Shown here: piece after piece, positions 41,501-50,794 of the stretch
How positions within the stretch are numbered: position 1 is the first letter of the stretch
Layout of the letters: each line of letters starts with the position of its first letter
DNA from: an uncultured Rhodobacter sp.
Lineage (GTDB): Bacteria; Pseudomonadota; Alphaproteobacteria; Rhodobacterales; Rhodobacteraceae
Direction: 5' to 3'
Assembly (NCBI GenBank): GCA_945952585.1
Contig: CAMFII010000002.1
Location: 372,001-436,000 of the forward strand
DNA length: 64,000 nt
The notes under the pieces: generated by a model
The model's input: only the letters and a program-made list of their open reading frames with translations
Databases searched by the model: none
What the model was told of the DNA's origin: nothing
Program-made: the position numbers and the translations under genes

Positions 41501-44266
41501 ATGGAAGCGCTCCTTGGACTGCTGGCCTTCGCCTACGTTCTGGGTCTGCCGATTGGTCTAATCGTGGCGCTCGTCGGCTTGTCGCGGCTGAGACGCCGGG
41601 TCGCTTTGGCTGAGGCCACGCTTAGGCTTGTAACTGTTCCGCAAACGGCAGTCTCCGCCGAGGAACCGTTGCCCGGCATCGTCAGTCCCTGGGAGCAAGT
41701 TGCCGTCGAGGAGACCACCGAAGCGCCGAAAGCTGGCGAAATCGCCGAGGCGGCCTCTGTCGCCGCCCACGAGCCCGCACCTGAGCCGCCTGCCCCCTTG
41801 GCGGAGGTCCCGCAAACGCCGGTCGTGGCGGATGCGGATCAGGATCGGCCGATCGTTCTGCGCCGCGACCGGATGGCGGAGCTTGCTGCTTGGGTGAAGG
41901 GCAACTGGGTCTACCTCGTCTCGGCCGCATCGCTCGCCGCGGCGGGCGTGTTCTTCGTGCAATACGGCATCGAAAAAGGGCTCTTGCCGCCGCCGGTCCG
42001 GGTCACGCTGGCGATCCTGTTCGGGCTGGCGCTGATCGGCGCCGGCGAATGGCTGCGTCGCCGAGCAGTAGACCCGAGACAGGCGACCCTGCATCTGCCG
42101 GCGGTGTTTTCGGGGGCAGGCCTCGTCTCGATCTTCGCGGGCATCATTGCAGGGCGTTTGCTTTACGGGCTTTATGGGCCGGAAGTGACCTTTGCGGGGT
42201 TGGTGGCGACGGCGGCGCTGGCGATTGGCCTTGGCTGGAGGAACGAGCCATTCCTCGTCGCGGTCGGCCTACTGGGCGCCAGCGTTGCGCCCTTCCTGGT
42301 GGGCAGTGACAGCGCGACGCCGGCCTGGCTTTACGGCTATTATGCGCTGATCGCGGTGACGGGCCTTGCCGTCGATGCGGTGCGGCGGTGGGCCTGGATC
42401 TCTGTCCTGGCGCTCGTCCTCGGCTATGGTTTCGGCTATCTCCTGATGCTGGCCGATGGCGGTATTCCGGGCTGGATTGCGCAACTGGTTGTGCTGGCCC
42501 TGGCCGCCACGGTCCTGCCGACTTTTGACATCGTGCCGCAGCACGAAGGTCCGGCGGTGCTGCCCTGGCTGCTTGGCAAGGAAAAGCGTCCCTGGCCAAA
42601 CTTTCCGGTCCGTCTGGCCGCAGGCGCGGTGCTCGTAAGTTCCTTCGCCATTGCCGCCAGCAGGGCGGAGACCCCGGCCGAGGCCTGGATCGCGCTCGGG
42701 GCGATGGCTGCGTTGACGCTGGCCTACCTCGTCTGGGCCGACCGGGCGCCGGGGCTGGACGATCTGGCGCTGGTGCCGGCCATCGGTTTTGGCCTGCGCG
42801 TGATGGGCGAGGGGACGACAGGGCCGCTTGGCGAGTCCTTCGCGGCGCAGGCGATCTGGCTCAGGCCCCCTGAAACCTCTGCCCCCTGGACGGTGACGAT
42901 CCTGGTGGCGCTGACAGCGCTTATCAGCCTTGGGGCGTTCCTGAGGGCCGTCACGGCCGGGCGCTTTGGTATCGCCTATGGGCTTGGCGCGATCCTGCCG
43001 CTGCCGCTGGTTCTGTTCGGACTCGATCAGCTGTGGCACCCGTCGGAGGTTCTGGGCGCCTATGTCTGGGCGCTGCATGTCATGGCTGGCGCGGCGCTGA
43101 TGGTGGTCTTTGCCCTCCGCTTCGCCGCACGGGATGGCGAGGACCATCGCCGGCCGGCCTATGCAACGATCGCTGCCTTGGTCCTGATCGCATTGGCGCT
43201 GTTCCTCGTGACGTCGGGCGAGGCGCTGACGCTCGCGCTGGCGGTGCTCGTGCTGGCGACGGCGGTGCTTGACCGCCGCTTCGACCTGCGCGAGCTGGCG
43301 GTTCTGGTCCAGGTCGGGGTCGCCGTGCTGGGCTGGAGGATCACGATCGATCCGGGGGCGGACTGGGCGCTGACAGCGGGGCTTTTCTCTGTTCTCGCGG
43401 TTTATGGCGGGGTGATCCTTGCCGTTGCTGCGGCACTTTTCCTGCTTCTGCCCCTGCCAAGGGCAATGGCCAAGGGCGTGCTTGAATCCGGCGTCGCGGG
43501 GTTCAGTGCGCTCTTCGCCAACGTGCTCATTGCCCGCGCGCTTGGCTATACCTCGCTGACCGACTGGTCGGGCGAGGCGCTGGACCTGACGCTGAATGCA
43601 ATGCCCTGGCTCATCCTGATGCTGGTCCAGCTTTACCGGATGCCGCTTGGAGGACCGCTGCGCCGGGTGCGGGGTGCGCTCGCAGCGCTTGGCGGGCTGA
43701 TAGCGGCGCTCGGGCTTCTGGGTGCGGCTGTGCCGGCCAACCCGCTCTTGGCCGATGGGTGGCTGTTCAAGGTGCAGCCAGTCCGCGGTCCGCTGGTCTT
43801 TGATACGCTGATGGTCACGTACCTTATGCCCGCTTTGCTGCTCCTGGTGGCACCGCGACTGGTTCCGCACCTGCCGCGCATCTTGCGACGGGGCTTCCTC
43901 GTGGCGGGATGCGCCCTTGCGGCGCTTTACGCCGGGCTCGAGATCCGCCGCTTCTGGCGCGGCGACATCCTGTCGGTCGAGGGCGTGACCCAGCCCGAGC
44001 TTTACAGCTACACGCTTGCCCTGATGCTGACCGGAGCGGCGCTGCTCTATCAGGCCATCGCCCGGCGGTCGCCGATGCTGCGGCGGATCGCGATGACGAT
44101 CATCGCGCTGACGATCGCAAAGGTCTTTCTGATCGACGCCTCCGGACTGACGGGGCTGACCCGGGTCTTCTCGTTCCTGGGCCTTGGCCTGTCGCTTGCG
44201 GGACTGGCCTGGCTGAACCGGTGGGCGGGGGCGCAATCGGGCGAAACCGGGCAAAAGACCGAATAG
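41501..44266 (+). CDS. DUF2339 multi-spanning membrane protein
   Basis: A 921-residue protein. A TM near the N-terminus (LLGLLAFAYVLGLPIGLIVA) precedes an acidic/Pro-rich cytoplasmic stretch (about 55-125). More than 20 closely spaced hydrophobic helices follow to the end. The DUF2339 signature includes NWVYLVSAASLAAAGVFFVQ and the final ITIAKVFLIDASGLTGLTRV with FSFLGLGLSL. Function is unknown; a role in the envelope or solute handling is likely. The ATG at 41501 follows GGAGGG. It lies behind ycjF without its own obvious promoter. Confidence 0.9.
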   Translation: MEALLGLLAFAYVLGLPIGLIVALVGLSRLRRRVALAEATLRLVTVPQTAVSAEEPLPGIVSPWEQVAVEETTEAPKAGEIAEAASVAAHEPAPEPPAPLAEVPQTPVVADADQDRPIVLRRDRMAELAAWVKGNWVYLVSAASLAAAGVFFVQYGIEKGLLPPPVRVTLAILFGLALIGAGEWLRRRAVDPRQATLHLPAVFSGAGLVSIFAGIIAGRLLYGLYGPEVTFAGLVATAALAIGLGWRNEPFLVAVGLLGASVAPFLVGSDSATPAWLYGYYALIAVTGLAVDAVRRWAWISVLALVLGYGFGYLLMLADGGIPGWIAQLVVLALAATVLPTFDIVPQHEGPAVLPWLLGKEKRPWPNFPVRLAAGAVLVSSFAIAASRAETPAEAWIALGAMAALTLAYLVWADRAPGLDDLALVPAIGFGLRVMGEGTTGPLGESFAAQAIWLRPPETSAPWTVTILVALTALISLGAFLRAVTAGRFGIAYGLGAILPLPLVLFGLDQLWHPSEVLGAYVWALHVMAGAALMVVFALRFAARDGEDHRRPAYATIAALVLIALALFLVTSGEALTLALAVLVLATAVLDRRFDLRELAVLVQVGVAVLGWRITIDPGADWALTAGLFSVLAVYGGVILAVAAALFLLLPLPRAMAKGVLESGVAGFSALFANVLIARALGYTSLTDWSGEALDLTLNAMPWLILMLVQLYRMPLGGPLRRVRGALAALGGLIAALGLLGAAVPANPLLADGWLFKVQPVRGPLVFDTLMVTYLMPALLLLVAPRLVPHLPRILRRGFLVAGCALAALYAGLEIRRFWRGDILSVEGVTQPELYSYTLALMLTGAALLYQAIARRSPMLRRIAMTIIALTIAKVFLIDASGLTGLTRVFSFLGLGLSLAGLAWLNRWAGAQSGETGQKTE

Positions 44267-44292
44267 GCCGCAGGTTTTCGGCCTTCGCAGGC

Positions 44293-44321
44293 TGGACCGG
44301 CCCAAAGCAGAGGTCTATAAG
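44293..44321 (+). promoter_or_regulatory. Promoter of the ileS leader
   Basis: TGGACC (44293-44298) and TATAAG (44316-44321) are 17 bases apart. Seven bases after the -10 box lies the ATG of the leader peptide (44328), so the leader could be read from a leaderless mRNA. Confidence 0.5.
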
Positions 44322-44327
44322 CCCGCC

Positions 44328-44378
44328 ATGACCAATCGGCTGGCGATGATCCTGCGAATTATCGGCCCGGCGACCTGA
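44328..44378 (+). CDS. Putative isoleucine-containing leader peptide of ileS
   Basis: A 16-codon frame, MTNRLAMILRIIGPAT and TGA, with three Ile codons (8, 11, 12; two adjacent), 83 bases before ileS. No Shine-Dalgarno sequence is seen, but a promoter (44293-44321) places the transcription start at or next to its ATG. Its last codons form the 5' arm of the hairpin at 44366-44392. This arrangement matches amino-acid attenuators, in which the ribosome stalls at codons of the regulated amino acid. That it is translated is an inference. Confidence 0.45.
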   Translation: MTNRLAMILRIIGPAT

Positions 44379-44416
44379 CCTCAGGCGCCGGGACAAGGTG
44401 CCTGCCTCGCCGCACC
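44366..44416 (+). promoter_or_regulatory. Mutually exclusive hairpins upstream of ileS
   Basis: Hairpin A (44366-44392) has CCCGGCG paired with CGCCGGG plus CCTGA with TCAGG, and it contains the leader stop codon. Hairpin B pairs CAGGCGCC (44382-44389, from A's 3' arm) with GGTGCCTG (44397-44404). A weaker hairpin C pairs GGTGC (44397-44401) with GCACC (44412-44416). A/B and B/C exclude each other, as in attenuators. No T-run follows, so Rho or translational control would be needed. Confidence 0.45.
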
Positions 44417-44461
44417 GCCCCTCATCCACCGATATCCCGACTATTCCAAGGACCGCATCCG

Positions 44462-47371
44462 ATGTGCGCCGACACGACCGATACCGCCGACTACCGCGAC
44501 ACCGTCTTTCTGCCCGAAACCGAGTTTCCCATGCGCGCGGGCCTGCCGCAGCGCGAGCCGGACTGGCTCGCCCGGTGGGAACGCCTGCGTGTCTATGACC
44601 GGCTCCGCGACAAGGCGAAGGCCGGGAGCCGCGCGCCCTTCACGCTGCATGACGGCCCTCCCTACGCCAACGGGCACCTCCATATCGGCCACGCGCTGAA
44701 CAAGATCCTCAAGGACATGGTGGTACGCAGCCAGCAGATGATGGGCCGCGACGCCCGCTACGTGCCCGGCTGGGACTGTCACGGGCTGCCGATCGAATGG
44801 AAGATCGAGGAACAGTACCGCGCCAAGGGCCTAAACAAGGACGACGTCGACATCGTCGCCTTCCGCCAGGAATGCCGCAAATTCGCCGAAGGCTGGATCG
44901 ACATCCAGCGCGAGGAGTTCAAGCGTCTGGGCGTGACCGGCAACTGGGACCATCCCTACCTGACGATGGACTACCATGCCGAGGCGGTGATCGCCGACGA
45001 GTTCATGAAGTTCCTGATGAACGGCTCGCTCTACCAGGGCTCGAAGCCGGTCATGTGGTCGCCAGTGGAGAAGACCGCGCTGGCCGAGGCCGAGGTCGAG
45101 TACCACGACCATACGAGCCACATGATCTGGGTGCGGTTTACGCCGGTCGGGGCGTTAGGCGATCTGGCAGGGGCTTCGGTCGTGATCTGGACCACGACCC
45201 CCTGGACCATCCCGCAGAACCGCGCCGTCGCCTTCAACCCCGAGATCAGCTACGGCCTCTACCGCGTCGATGGCCTGGGCGAGAACAGCACGGCGAAGGT
45301 CGGCGAGATGGTTCTGCTGGCCGACAAGCTGGCGGCCGAGGTGATGAAGGCCGCCCGCGTGGACGGCTTCGAGCGCTTGCGCGGTGTGTCGGCCGAGGAA
45401 CTGGCGGGGCTGACGCTGGCGCATCCCTTCCGGGGCCGGGCCGAGAACCGGGAATGGGACTTCAACGTGCCCGTCCTGCCGGGCGATCACGTCACCGACG
45501 ACGCCGGTACCGGCTTCGTCCATACCGCCCCCAGCCATGGCGACGACGACTATCAGCTTGGCCTGAAATTCGGCCTGCCGATGACCTACAATGTCGAGCC
45601 TGACGGGACCTATCGGACCGACCTGCCGCTGTTCGGCGGGCAGGCGATCATCCAGCCCGATGGCAAGGAAGGCCCGGCCAATGTCAGCGTCATCAAGGAA
45701 CTGGCCTATGCCGGGGCGCTCTTTGCCAAGGGCAAGCTCAAGCACAGCTACCCGCACAGCTGGCGGTCGAAGGCGCCGCTGATCTATCGCAACACGCCGC
45801 AATGGTTCGTCGCGATCGACAAGGACCTCGACGACGGCATGACGACCTATGGCCGCACGATCCGCTCGCGCGCGCTGACCTCGATCAACCAGCTGGTCGA
45901 ATGGACCCCGGCCTCGGGGCGGAACCGGCTGAACTCGATGATGGAGGCGCGGCCGGACTGGGTGCTGTCGCGCCAGCGCGCCTGGGGCGTGCCGCTGACC
46001 TGCTTCGTCAAGAAGGGTGCAAAGCCGACCGATCCGGACTTCCTCTTGAAGGATGCGCGGGTCAATGCCCGCATCGTCGAGGCCTTCGAAGCGGACGGCG
46101 CGGATGTCTGGTATGTGGAAGGATTCAAGGAGCGCATCCTTGAGGGCCTGCACGATCCGTCGCTCTACGAGCAGGTGAAGGACGTGCTCGACGTCTGGTT
46201 CGATTCTGGCTCGACCCACGCCTTCGTGCTGCGCGACCGGCCCGACGGGTCGGAGGACGGGATCGCCGACCTTTATCTGGAAGGCACCGACCAGCATCGC
46301 GGCTGGTTCCATTCCTCGATGCTGCAGGCCTGCGGCACCAAGGGCCGCGCGCCCTATCGCGGAGTGCTGACCCACGGCTTCACGCTGGACGAGAAGGGCA
46401 TGAAGATGTCCAAGTCGCTCGGCAATACCGTGGCGCCCGAAGCGGTCGTCAAGGACTACGGCGCCGATATCCTGCGGCTCTGGGTGGCGCAGTCGGACTA
46501 CACCATCGACCTGCGGATCGGGCCGGAAATCCTGAAAGGCGCCGCCGACAGCTACCGCCGCCTGCGCAACACCCTACGCTTCATCCTCGGCAGCCTCGCC
46601 GGTTTCACCGAGGCCGAGCGGGTGGAGCCGGCGCAGATGCCGGAACTTGAACGGTGGGTCCTGCACCGGCTGGCGGAACTCGATGCCGAGGTGAGGGCGG
46701 GCTATGCCGCCTATGACTTCCAGGGCGTGTTCCAAAAGCTGTTCCAGTTCTGCACCACGGACCTGTCGGCGCTCTACTTCGACATCCGCAAGGATGCGCT
46801 TTACTGCGACGCGCCGGGCAGCCTGACGCGGCGGTCGGCGCGCACAGTGCTGGACCTGCTGTTCCACCGGCTGTCGACCTGGCTGGCGCCGATCCTTGTC
46901 TTCACGATGGAGGATGTCTGGCTGTCGCGCTTCCCCGGCGAGGACAGCTCCGTTCACCTGCAGGACATCCCGGAAACGCCGGCAAGCTGGCGCGATCCGG
47001 CGCTGGCCGAGAAGTGGGCAGCCATCCGTCAGGTGCGCCGCGCGGTGACGGCGGCACTTGAGGTGCAGCGGACGGCGAAGGTGATCGGCGCGAGCCTTGA
47101 AGCCGCGCCGGTGGTGCATGTCGAGGACAAGGCCGTGCTGGGCATGCTGAAAAGCGTGCCCTTCATGGACCTCTGCATCACCTCGGGCATCGTGGTGACG
47201 GCAGACCCCGCCCCGCAGGAGGCCTTCCGCCTGCCGGACGTGCCGGGCGTGGGCGTGGTGTTCGAGTTGGCGCCGGGCGAGAAGTGCCAGCGCTGCTGGA
47301 AGATCCTGCCGGATGTGAACACGCACAAGCACCCGCATACCTGCAAGCGCTGCAACGACGCGCTCGGGTGA
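44462..47371 (+). CDS. ileS: Isoleucyl-tRNA synthetase
   Basis: A 969-residue class Ia synthetase. HIGH is at residues 74-77 (ANGHLHIGHALNK), the KMSKS loop is in EKGMKMSKSLGNT, and the editing-domain WTTTPWTIPQNRA is intact. The C-terminal zinc finger is CQRCWKIL...CKRC, as in bacterial-type IleRS. AAGGA lies 8-10 bases before the ATG. Its stop overlaps the ogt-like gene (TGATG). A possible Ile leader precedes it. Confidence 0.97.
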   Translation: MCADTTDTADYRDTVFLPETEFPMRAGLPQREPDWLARWERLRVYDRLRDKAKAGSRAPFTLHDGPPYANGHLHIGHALNKILKDMVVRSQQMMGRDARYVPGWDCHGLPIEWKIEEQYRAKGLNKDDVDIVAFRQECRKFAEGWIDIQREEFKRLGVTGNWDHPYLTMDYHAEAVIADEFMKFLMNGSLYQGSKPVMWSPVEKTALAEAEVEYHDHTSHMIWVRFTPVGALGDLAGASVVIWTTTPWTIPQNRAVAFNPEISYGLYRVDGLGENSTAKVGEMVLLADKLAAEVMKAARVDGFERLRGVSAEELAGLTLAHPFRGRAENREWDFNVPVLPGDHVTDDAGTGFVHTAPSHGDDDYQLGLKFGLPMTYNVEPDGTYRTDLPLFGGQAIIQPDGKEGPANVSVIKELAYAGALFAKGKLKHSYPHSWRSKAPLIYRNTPQWFVAIDKDLDDGMTTYGRTIRSRALTSINQLVEWTPASGRNRLNSMMEARPDWVLSRQRAWGVPLTCFVKKGAKPTDPDFLLKDARVNARIVEAFEADGADVWYVEGFKERILEGLHDPSLYEQVKDVLDVWFDSGSTHAFVLRDRPDGSEDGIADLYLEGTDQHRGWFHSSMLQACGTKGRAPYRGVLTHGFTLDEKGMKMSKSLGNTVAPEAVVKDYGADILRLWVAQSDYTIDLRIGPEILKGAADSYRRLRNTLRFILGSLAGFTEAERVEPAQMPELERWVLHRLAELDAEVRAGYAAYDFQGVFQKLFQFCTTDLSALYFDIRKDALYCDAPGSLTRRSARTVLDLLFHRLSTWLAPILVFTMEDVWLSRFPGEDSSVHLQDIPETPASWRDPALAEKWAAIRQVRRAVTAALEVQRTAKVIGASLEAAPVVHVEDKAVLGMLKSVPFMDLCITSGIVVTADPAPQEAFRLPDVPGVGVVFELAPGEKCQRCWKILPDVNTHKHPHTCKRCNDALG

Positions 47372-47820
47372 TGCGGCGGGCGGTCTATCATGGGCCGCTC
47401 GGGCCGATGACGCTGACCGAAGAGAACGGGCAGATCACCTCGCTCGACTGGCATGACCGGCCGGGCGAGGCATCCCCGCTGCTGGATGAAGCGGTGAGCC
47501 AGCTTGCCGCCTATTTCGACCGCCGCCTGACCGTGTTCGACTTGCCGCTCGCCTTTGGCGAGGGGTTCAACGGCGATATCCGCCGCGCGATGGTGGCAAT
47601 CCCCTACGGCCATACCCGGACCTATGGCGAGATCGCGCGTGAGCTTGGCGTTCCGGCGCAGGTCGTGGGGCAGGGCTGCGGGGCGAATTCGATCCCCGTC
47701 ATCATCCCCTGCCACCGCGTTCTTGGGGCGACGTCCCTTGGCGGTTTTTCCGCCAAGGGTGGGGTCGAGACCAAGGTCGCGCTCCTGAAACTCGAGGGCG
47801 CGGCCTCGCTGCTTATCTGA
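47371..47820 (+). CDS. ogt: Methylated-DNA-[protein]-cysteine S-methyltransferase
   Basis: A 149-residue DNA repair protein that removes O6-methyl groups from guanine in a suicide reaction. The acceptor Cys114 lies in IPCHRVLG, with the helix-turn-helix Tyr-Arg region TRTYGEIARELGVPAQVVG and the N-to-S residue GANSIPV. Only about 60 residues precede the catalytic domain, so it is a short Ogt. It is coupled to ileS. Its end overlaps the convergent DUF475 gene by 8 bases. Confidence 0.94.
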   Translation: MRRAVYHGPLGPMTLTEENGQITSLDWHDRPGEASPLLDEAVSQLAAYFDRRLTVFDLPLAFGEGFNGDIRRAMVAIPYGHTRTYGEIARELGVPAQVVGQGCGANSIPVIIPCHRVLGATSLGGFSAKGGVETKVALLKLEGAASLLI

Positions 47821-48886
47821 CCGCTTCGCTTTCCCTCTCGACCTGCCGCCGGTTCCAGCGGATCGAGGAACAGAGCGAAATGCCGATCAGCCCAGCACCG
47901 CCAAGGCCGGTCACAACCTCGGGGATGTGGAACAGCGACTGGGCGAACATGATCACCGACAGGATCAGGATCGCGTAGAAGGCGCCGTGTTCAAGGAAGC
48001 GGTACTGGGTCAGCGTACCCTTTTCGACCAGCATGATGGTCATCGAGCGCACATACATCGCGCCGATGCCAAGGCCGATGGCGATGATGAACAGGTTGTG
48101 CGTCAGCGCGAAGGCCCCGATCACCCCGTCGAAGGAGAAGGACGCATCCAGCACCTCAAGGTAGAGGAACGCGCCAAGACCGCCCTTGGCCGCCGTCGTC
48201 ATCGCCTCCTGCGAAGCATCCAGCAGGCCGCCCAGCACCTCGACCAGAAGGAAGGTCAGAAGGCCCCACACGGCCGAAACAAGGAACAGTTCGGCCTCGT
48301 GCTCGGTCGGTTGGAGGTTCGAGAAGATCAGGATCAGCGCCAGCACCAGCCCGATCTCGATTCCGCGGATCGTGGCATAGCGGGCCATGCGCTTTTCGAT
48401 CCAGCGGACCCAATGGACGTCCTTCTCATGGTCGAAGAAGTAGGTCAGCGCCACCATCATCAGGAACGATCCGCCGAAGGCCGCAATCGGCAGATGGGCA
48501 TCATGCATGATCTCGGAATAGCGCTCGGGCTGGAATGCGGCGAGTTTCAGCGCCGCGACCGGCCCGATATTGGCCGCGACCACGACGATCAGCAGCGGGA
48601 AGACGATCCGCATCCCGAAGACCGCGATGATGATGCCCCAGGTCAGGAAGCGGTGCTGCCACTCGGGCGTCATTTCCTTCAGCTTGTTGGCGTTGACGAT
48701 CGCGTTGTCGAAGGACAGCGAGATTTCAAGGACGGCCAGCACGAGACAGATGAAGAAGATTGTCAGCGTGCCGCCGATTGTGCCGGTCATCTGCCAGCCG
48801 AGAACGACCCCGAGGACAAGGCCAAGGGCGGTGACGATGAAGGCCCAACGGAAATAGCCGAGTGTTGATTGCGATCCGGTCTGCAT
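47813..48886 (-). CDS. DUF475 (TerC-like/YkoY-like) membrane protein
   Basis: A 357-residue polytopic membrane protein. Family marks are the intramembrane acidic motifs LAVLEISLSFDNAIVNANKL and LEVLDASFSFDGVIGAFALT, which resemble the metal-binding E-x3-D-N pairs of TerC exporters. It has about nine TMs. TerC relatives export manganese or load metal onto exported enzymes; transport here is inferred. I looked for a yybP-ykoY-type leader upstream and did not find one. Confidence 0.92.
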   Translation of the reverse strand: MQTGSQSTLGYFRWAFIVTALGLVLGVVLGWQMTGTIGGTLTIFFICLVLAVLEISLSFDNAIVNANKLKEMTPEWQHRFLTWGIIIAVFGMRIVFPLLIVVVAANIGPVAALKLAAFQPERYSEIMHDAHLPIAAFGGSFLMMVALTYFFDHEKDVHWVRWIEKRMARYATIRGIEIGLVLALILIFSNLQPTEHEAELFLVSAVWGLLTFLLVEVLGGLLDASQEAMTTAAKGGLGAFLYLEVLDASFSFDGVIGAFALTHNLFIIAIGLGIGAMYVRSMTIMLVEKGTLTQYRFLEHGAFYAILILSVIMFAQSLFHIPEVVTGLGGAGLIGISLCSSIRWNRRQVERESEAVR

Positions 48887-49105
48887 CACGCGCCCCTCCA
48901 GACGGTGCAGATCATTTTCGCCTTCGGGTGGCCGCATTGGCCAGAAATGAAGGTCATGATCCTGCTTTGTGACGGCTGGCTGCGGTCAGGGTGCCGACAT
49001 CACGAACGCGCCGCAAGACGTCCGCCAGAGGGGCCCGGTCACCCGTTGGTCACGCCCTTGTGAGGACGTGAGCCAGAGGTAGTGCAGGGCTGTCCTGGAA
49101 ACAAG

Positions 49106-49819
49106 TCAGCGGATGCGTTTTGACATCGGGTGCAGGGGCGGCACCACCTGCTGCACGATACCCGCAGTCGCTAGATAGACCGATGTTATGACAAGGCCCC
49201 ATAGCGCCCAGCTTTTCGGGTCGAAATCCACCCAGGCGGCCCAACCGGCAAAGCCGACCCAGCCAAGCGTCATCGGCAGCGACAGCGCGCGCCAGCGGTC
49301 CGTGCGGACGGGGTGGATGAACTTGAGGTTGGTGAACATCGCCACGGCCAGCGCAATGACGATGAACAGGATCACCATCTCGGGCGGTTTGATCGCGAAC
49401 ATGACGAGGACGACCATGTTCCAGCAGGCCGGGAAACCGGCAAAGGAGTTGTCCTTGGTCTTCATGCGCGTGTCGGCGAAGTAGACGACGCTGCCATAGA
49501 CGATCGCGATGATGACAAGCCAACCGGGCCAGCCGGTCAGCAGCCCCGACTTGAACAGCGCGAAGGCCGGGATGAAGACATAGGTCAGGTAATCGACGAT
49601 CAGGTCCATCAGGACCCCGTCATAGGTCGGCCAGTTGGTCTTGACGTGGTAGCGCCGCGCCAGGGGGCCATCGACGCCGTCGACGATCAGTGCCACCACA
49701 AGCCACAGGAACATCAGGCTCCACTTTTCCTCGACGGCGGCCAGCATGGCCAGCATCGAAAGGACCGATCCGGTGGCGGTCAGAAGGTGGACAAGCAGGG
49801 CTTTCAGGCGCGGTGTCAT
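49106..49819 (-). CDS. pcs: Phosphatidylcholine synthase
   Basis: A 237-residue CDP-alcohol phosphatidyltransferase that condenses choline with CDP-diacylglycerol in the inner membrane. The catalytic motif D-G-x2-D-G-x2-A-R-x8-G-x3-D-x3-D is present in DGVDGPLARRYHVKTNW and TYDGVLMDLIVDY. It has about eight TMs and the Pcs-type PACWNMVVLVMFA segment. The Pcs pathway is typical of host-associated and photosynthetic alphaproteobacteria. Confidence 0.94.
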   Translation of the reverse strand: MTPRLKALLVHLLTATGSVLSMLAMLAAVEEKWSLMFLWLVVALIVDGVDGPLARRYHVKTNWPTYDGVLMDLIVDYLTYVFIPAFALFKSGLLTGWPGWLVIIAIVYGSVVYFADTRMKTKDNSFAGFPACWNMVVLVMFAIKPPEMVILFIVIALAVAMFTNLKFIHPVRTDRWRALSLPMTLGWVGFAGWAAWVDFDPKSWALWGLVITSVYLATAGIVQQVVPPLHPMSKRIR

Positions 49820-49858
49820 TCCGCTCTTATGACCGGATCGCTTGCGTCTGGCAAACGC

Positions 49859-50794
49859 TCAGGCGCGGGGATGCGCCTTTTCGTAGACCTCCATCAGCCG
49901 TGCCGCGTCGACCGCCGTATAGGCCTGTGTCGTCGACAACGAGGCATGGCCGAGAAGTTCCTGGATCGCCCGCAGGTCGCCGCCCGCCGACAGAAGGTGC
50001 GTGGCGAAGGAGTGTCGCATGGCATGGGGCGTGGCCGTTGCCGGCAGTCCAAGGCGGGCGCGGGCCTGTTCCATCGCCTTGGCGATCAGGCGCGGGTTCA
50101 GCGGGCCGCCGCGCGCGCCTATGAACAGGGGGCCGTCGCGGGTAATCTCGAACGGGACAAGGGCCGCATAGCGGTCGACCGCCGCACGGGCCGCCGGGAT
50201 AACCGGAACGAGGCGGGTCTTGTCGCCCTTGCCGGTGATGCGCAGCACCTCGGCGAGGGGATGGGCGGCGCCGGTCAGGCCGAGCGCTTCGGAGATTCGC
50301 AGGCCGCAGCCGTAAAGCAATGTTACGACCGCGGCGTCGCGGGCGGCGATCCAGTCCTCGCGCGCCTGGGCATCGACGGTGTCGATCATTTCGCGCGCGG
50401 CATCCTCGCTCAGGGGGCGGGGGAGCTTGCGCTTGTATTTCGGGCCGCGCGCCGACAGGACGACGGTTGCATCGACGCCTTCGCGCTCGGCCAGCCAGCC
50501 GGTGAAGCCCTTCACCGCTGACAGGGCGCGGGCGAGCGACCGGGGGCCAAGGCCGCGCCCGCGTTCATGCGCCATCCAGGCGCGCAGGTCGGTCTGGCTG
50601 ACGGCGATGGTCGAGCGAAGCCCCTCGGCCCCGCCGCGATGGCGGCCAAGGAAGTCGAGCCAGCGGGTCACGTCGGCGGCATAGGCGTTGACCGTGTTCG
50701 CCGCCGCGCCGTCCAGCGCCTTGAGATGCGACAGCCATTGCGCCAGCGCGTCCCGCTGCGCGGGCGAGATCGCGGTCAGTCCGCCCTCGCTCAC
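49859..50794 (-). CDS. xerC: Tyrosine recombinase XerC
   Basis: A 311-residue site-specific recombinase that, with XerD, resolves chromosome dimers at dif. The catalytic residues are Arg in CGLRISEALGL, Lys in GKGDKTRLVPV, His-x-x-Arg in HAMRHSFATHLL, His in LLGHASLSTTQ and the nucleophile Tyr in QAYTAVDAA. An N-terminal SAM-like DNA-binding domain is present. The start is the GTG at 50794, overlapping the DUF484 stop. The DUF484-xerC order is conserved from E. coli. Confidence 0.95.
   Translation of the reverse strand: MSEGGLTAISPAQRDALAQWLSHLKALDGAAANTVNAYAADVTRWLDFLGRHRGGAEGLRSTIAVSQTDLRAWMAHERGRGLGPRSLARALSAVKGFTGWLAEREGVDATVVLSARGPKYKRKLPRPLSEDAAREMIDTVDAQAREDWIAARDAAVVTLLYGCGLRISEALGLTGAAHPLAEVLRITGKGDKTRLVPVIPAARAAVDRYAALVPFEITRDGPLFIGARGGPLNPRLIAKAMEQARARLGLPATATPHAMRHSFATHLLSAGGDLRAIQELLGHASLSTTQAYTAVDAARLMEVYEKAHPRA

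Noticed and set aside
48887-49105. Possible manganese (yybP-ykoY) riboswitch before the DUF475 gene
   Set aside because: I could not find the conserved loop sequences or the expected stem arrangement.
49859-50794. Integrase of a mobile element
   Set aside because: The coupling to DUF484 and the short, complete XerC architecture identify the housekeeping recombinase; no att repeats are seen.
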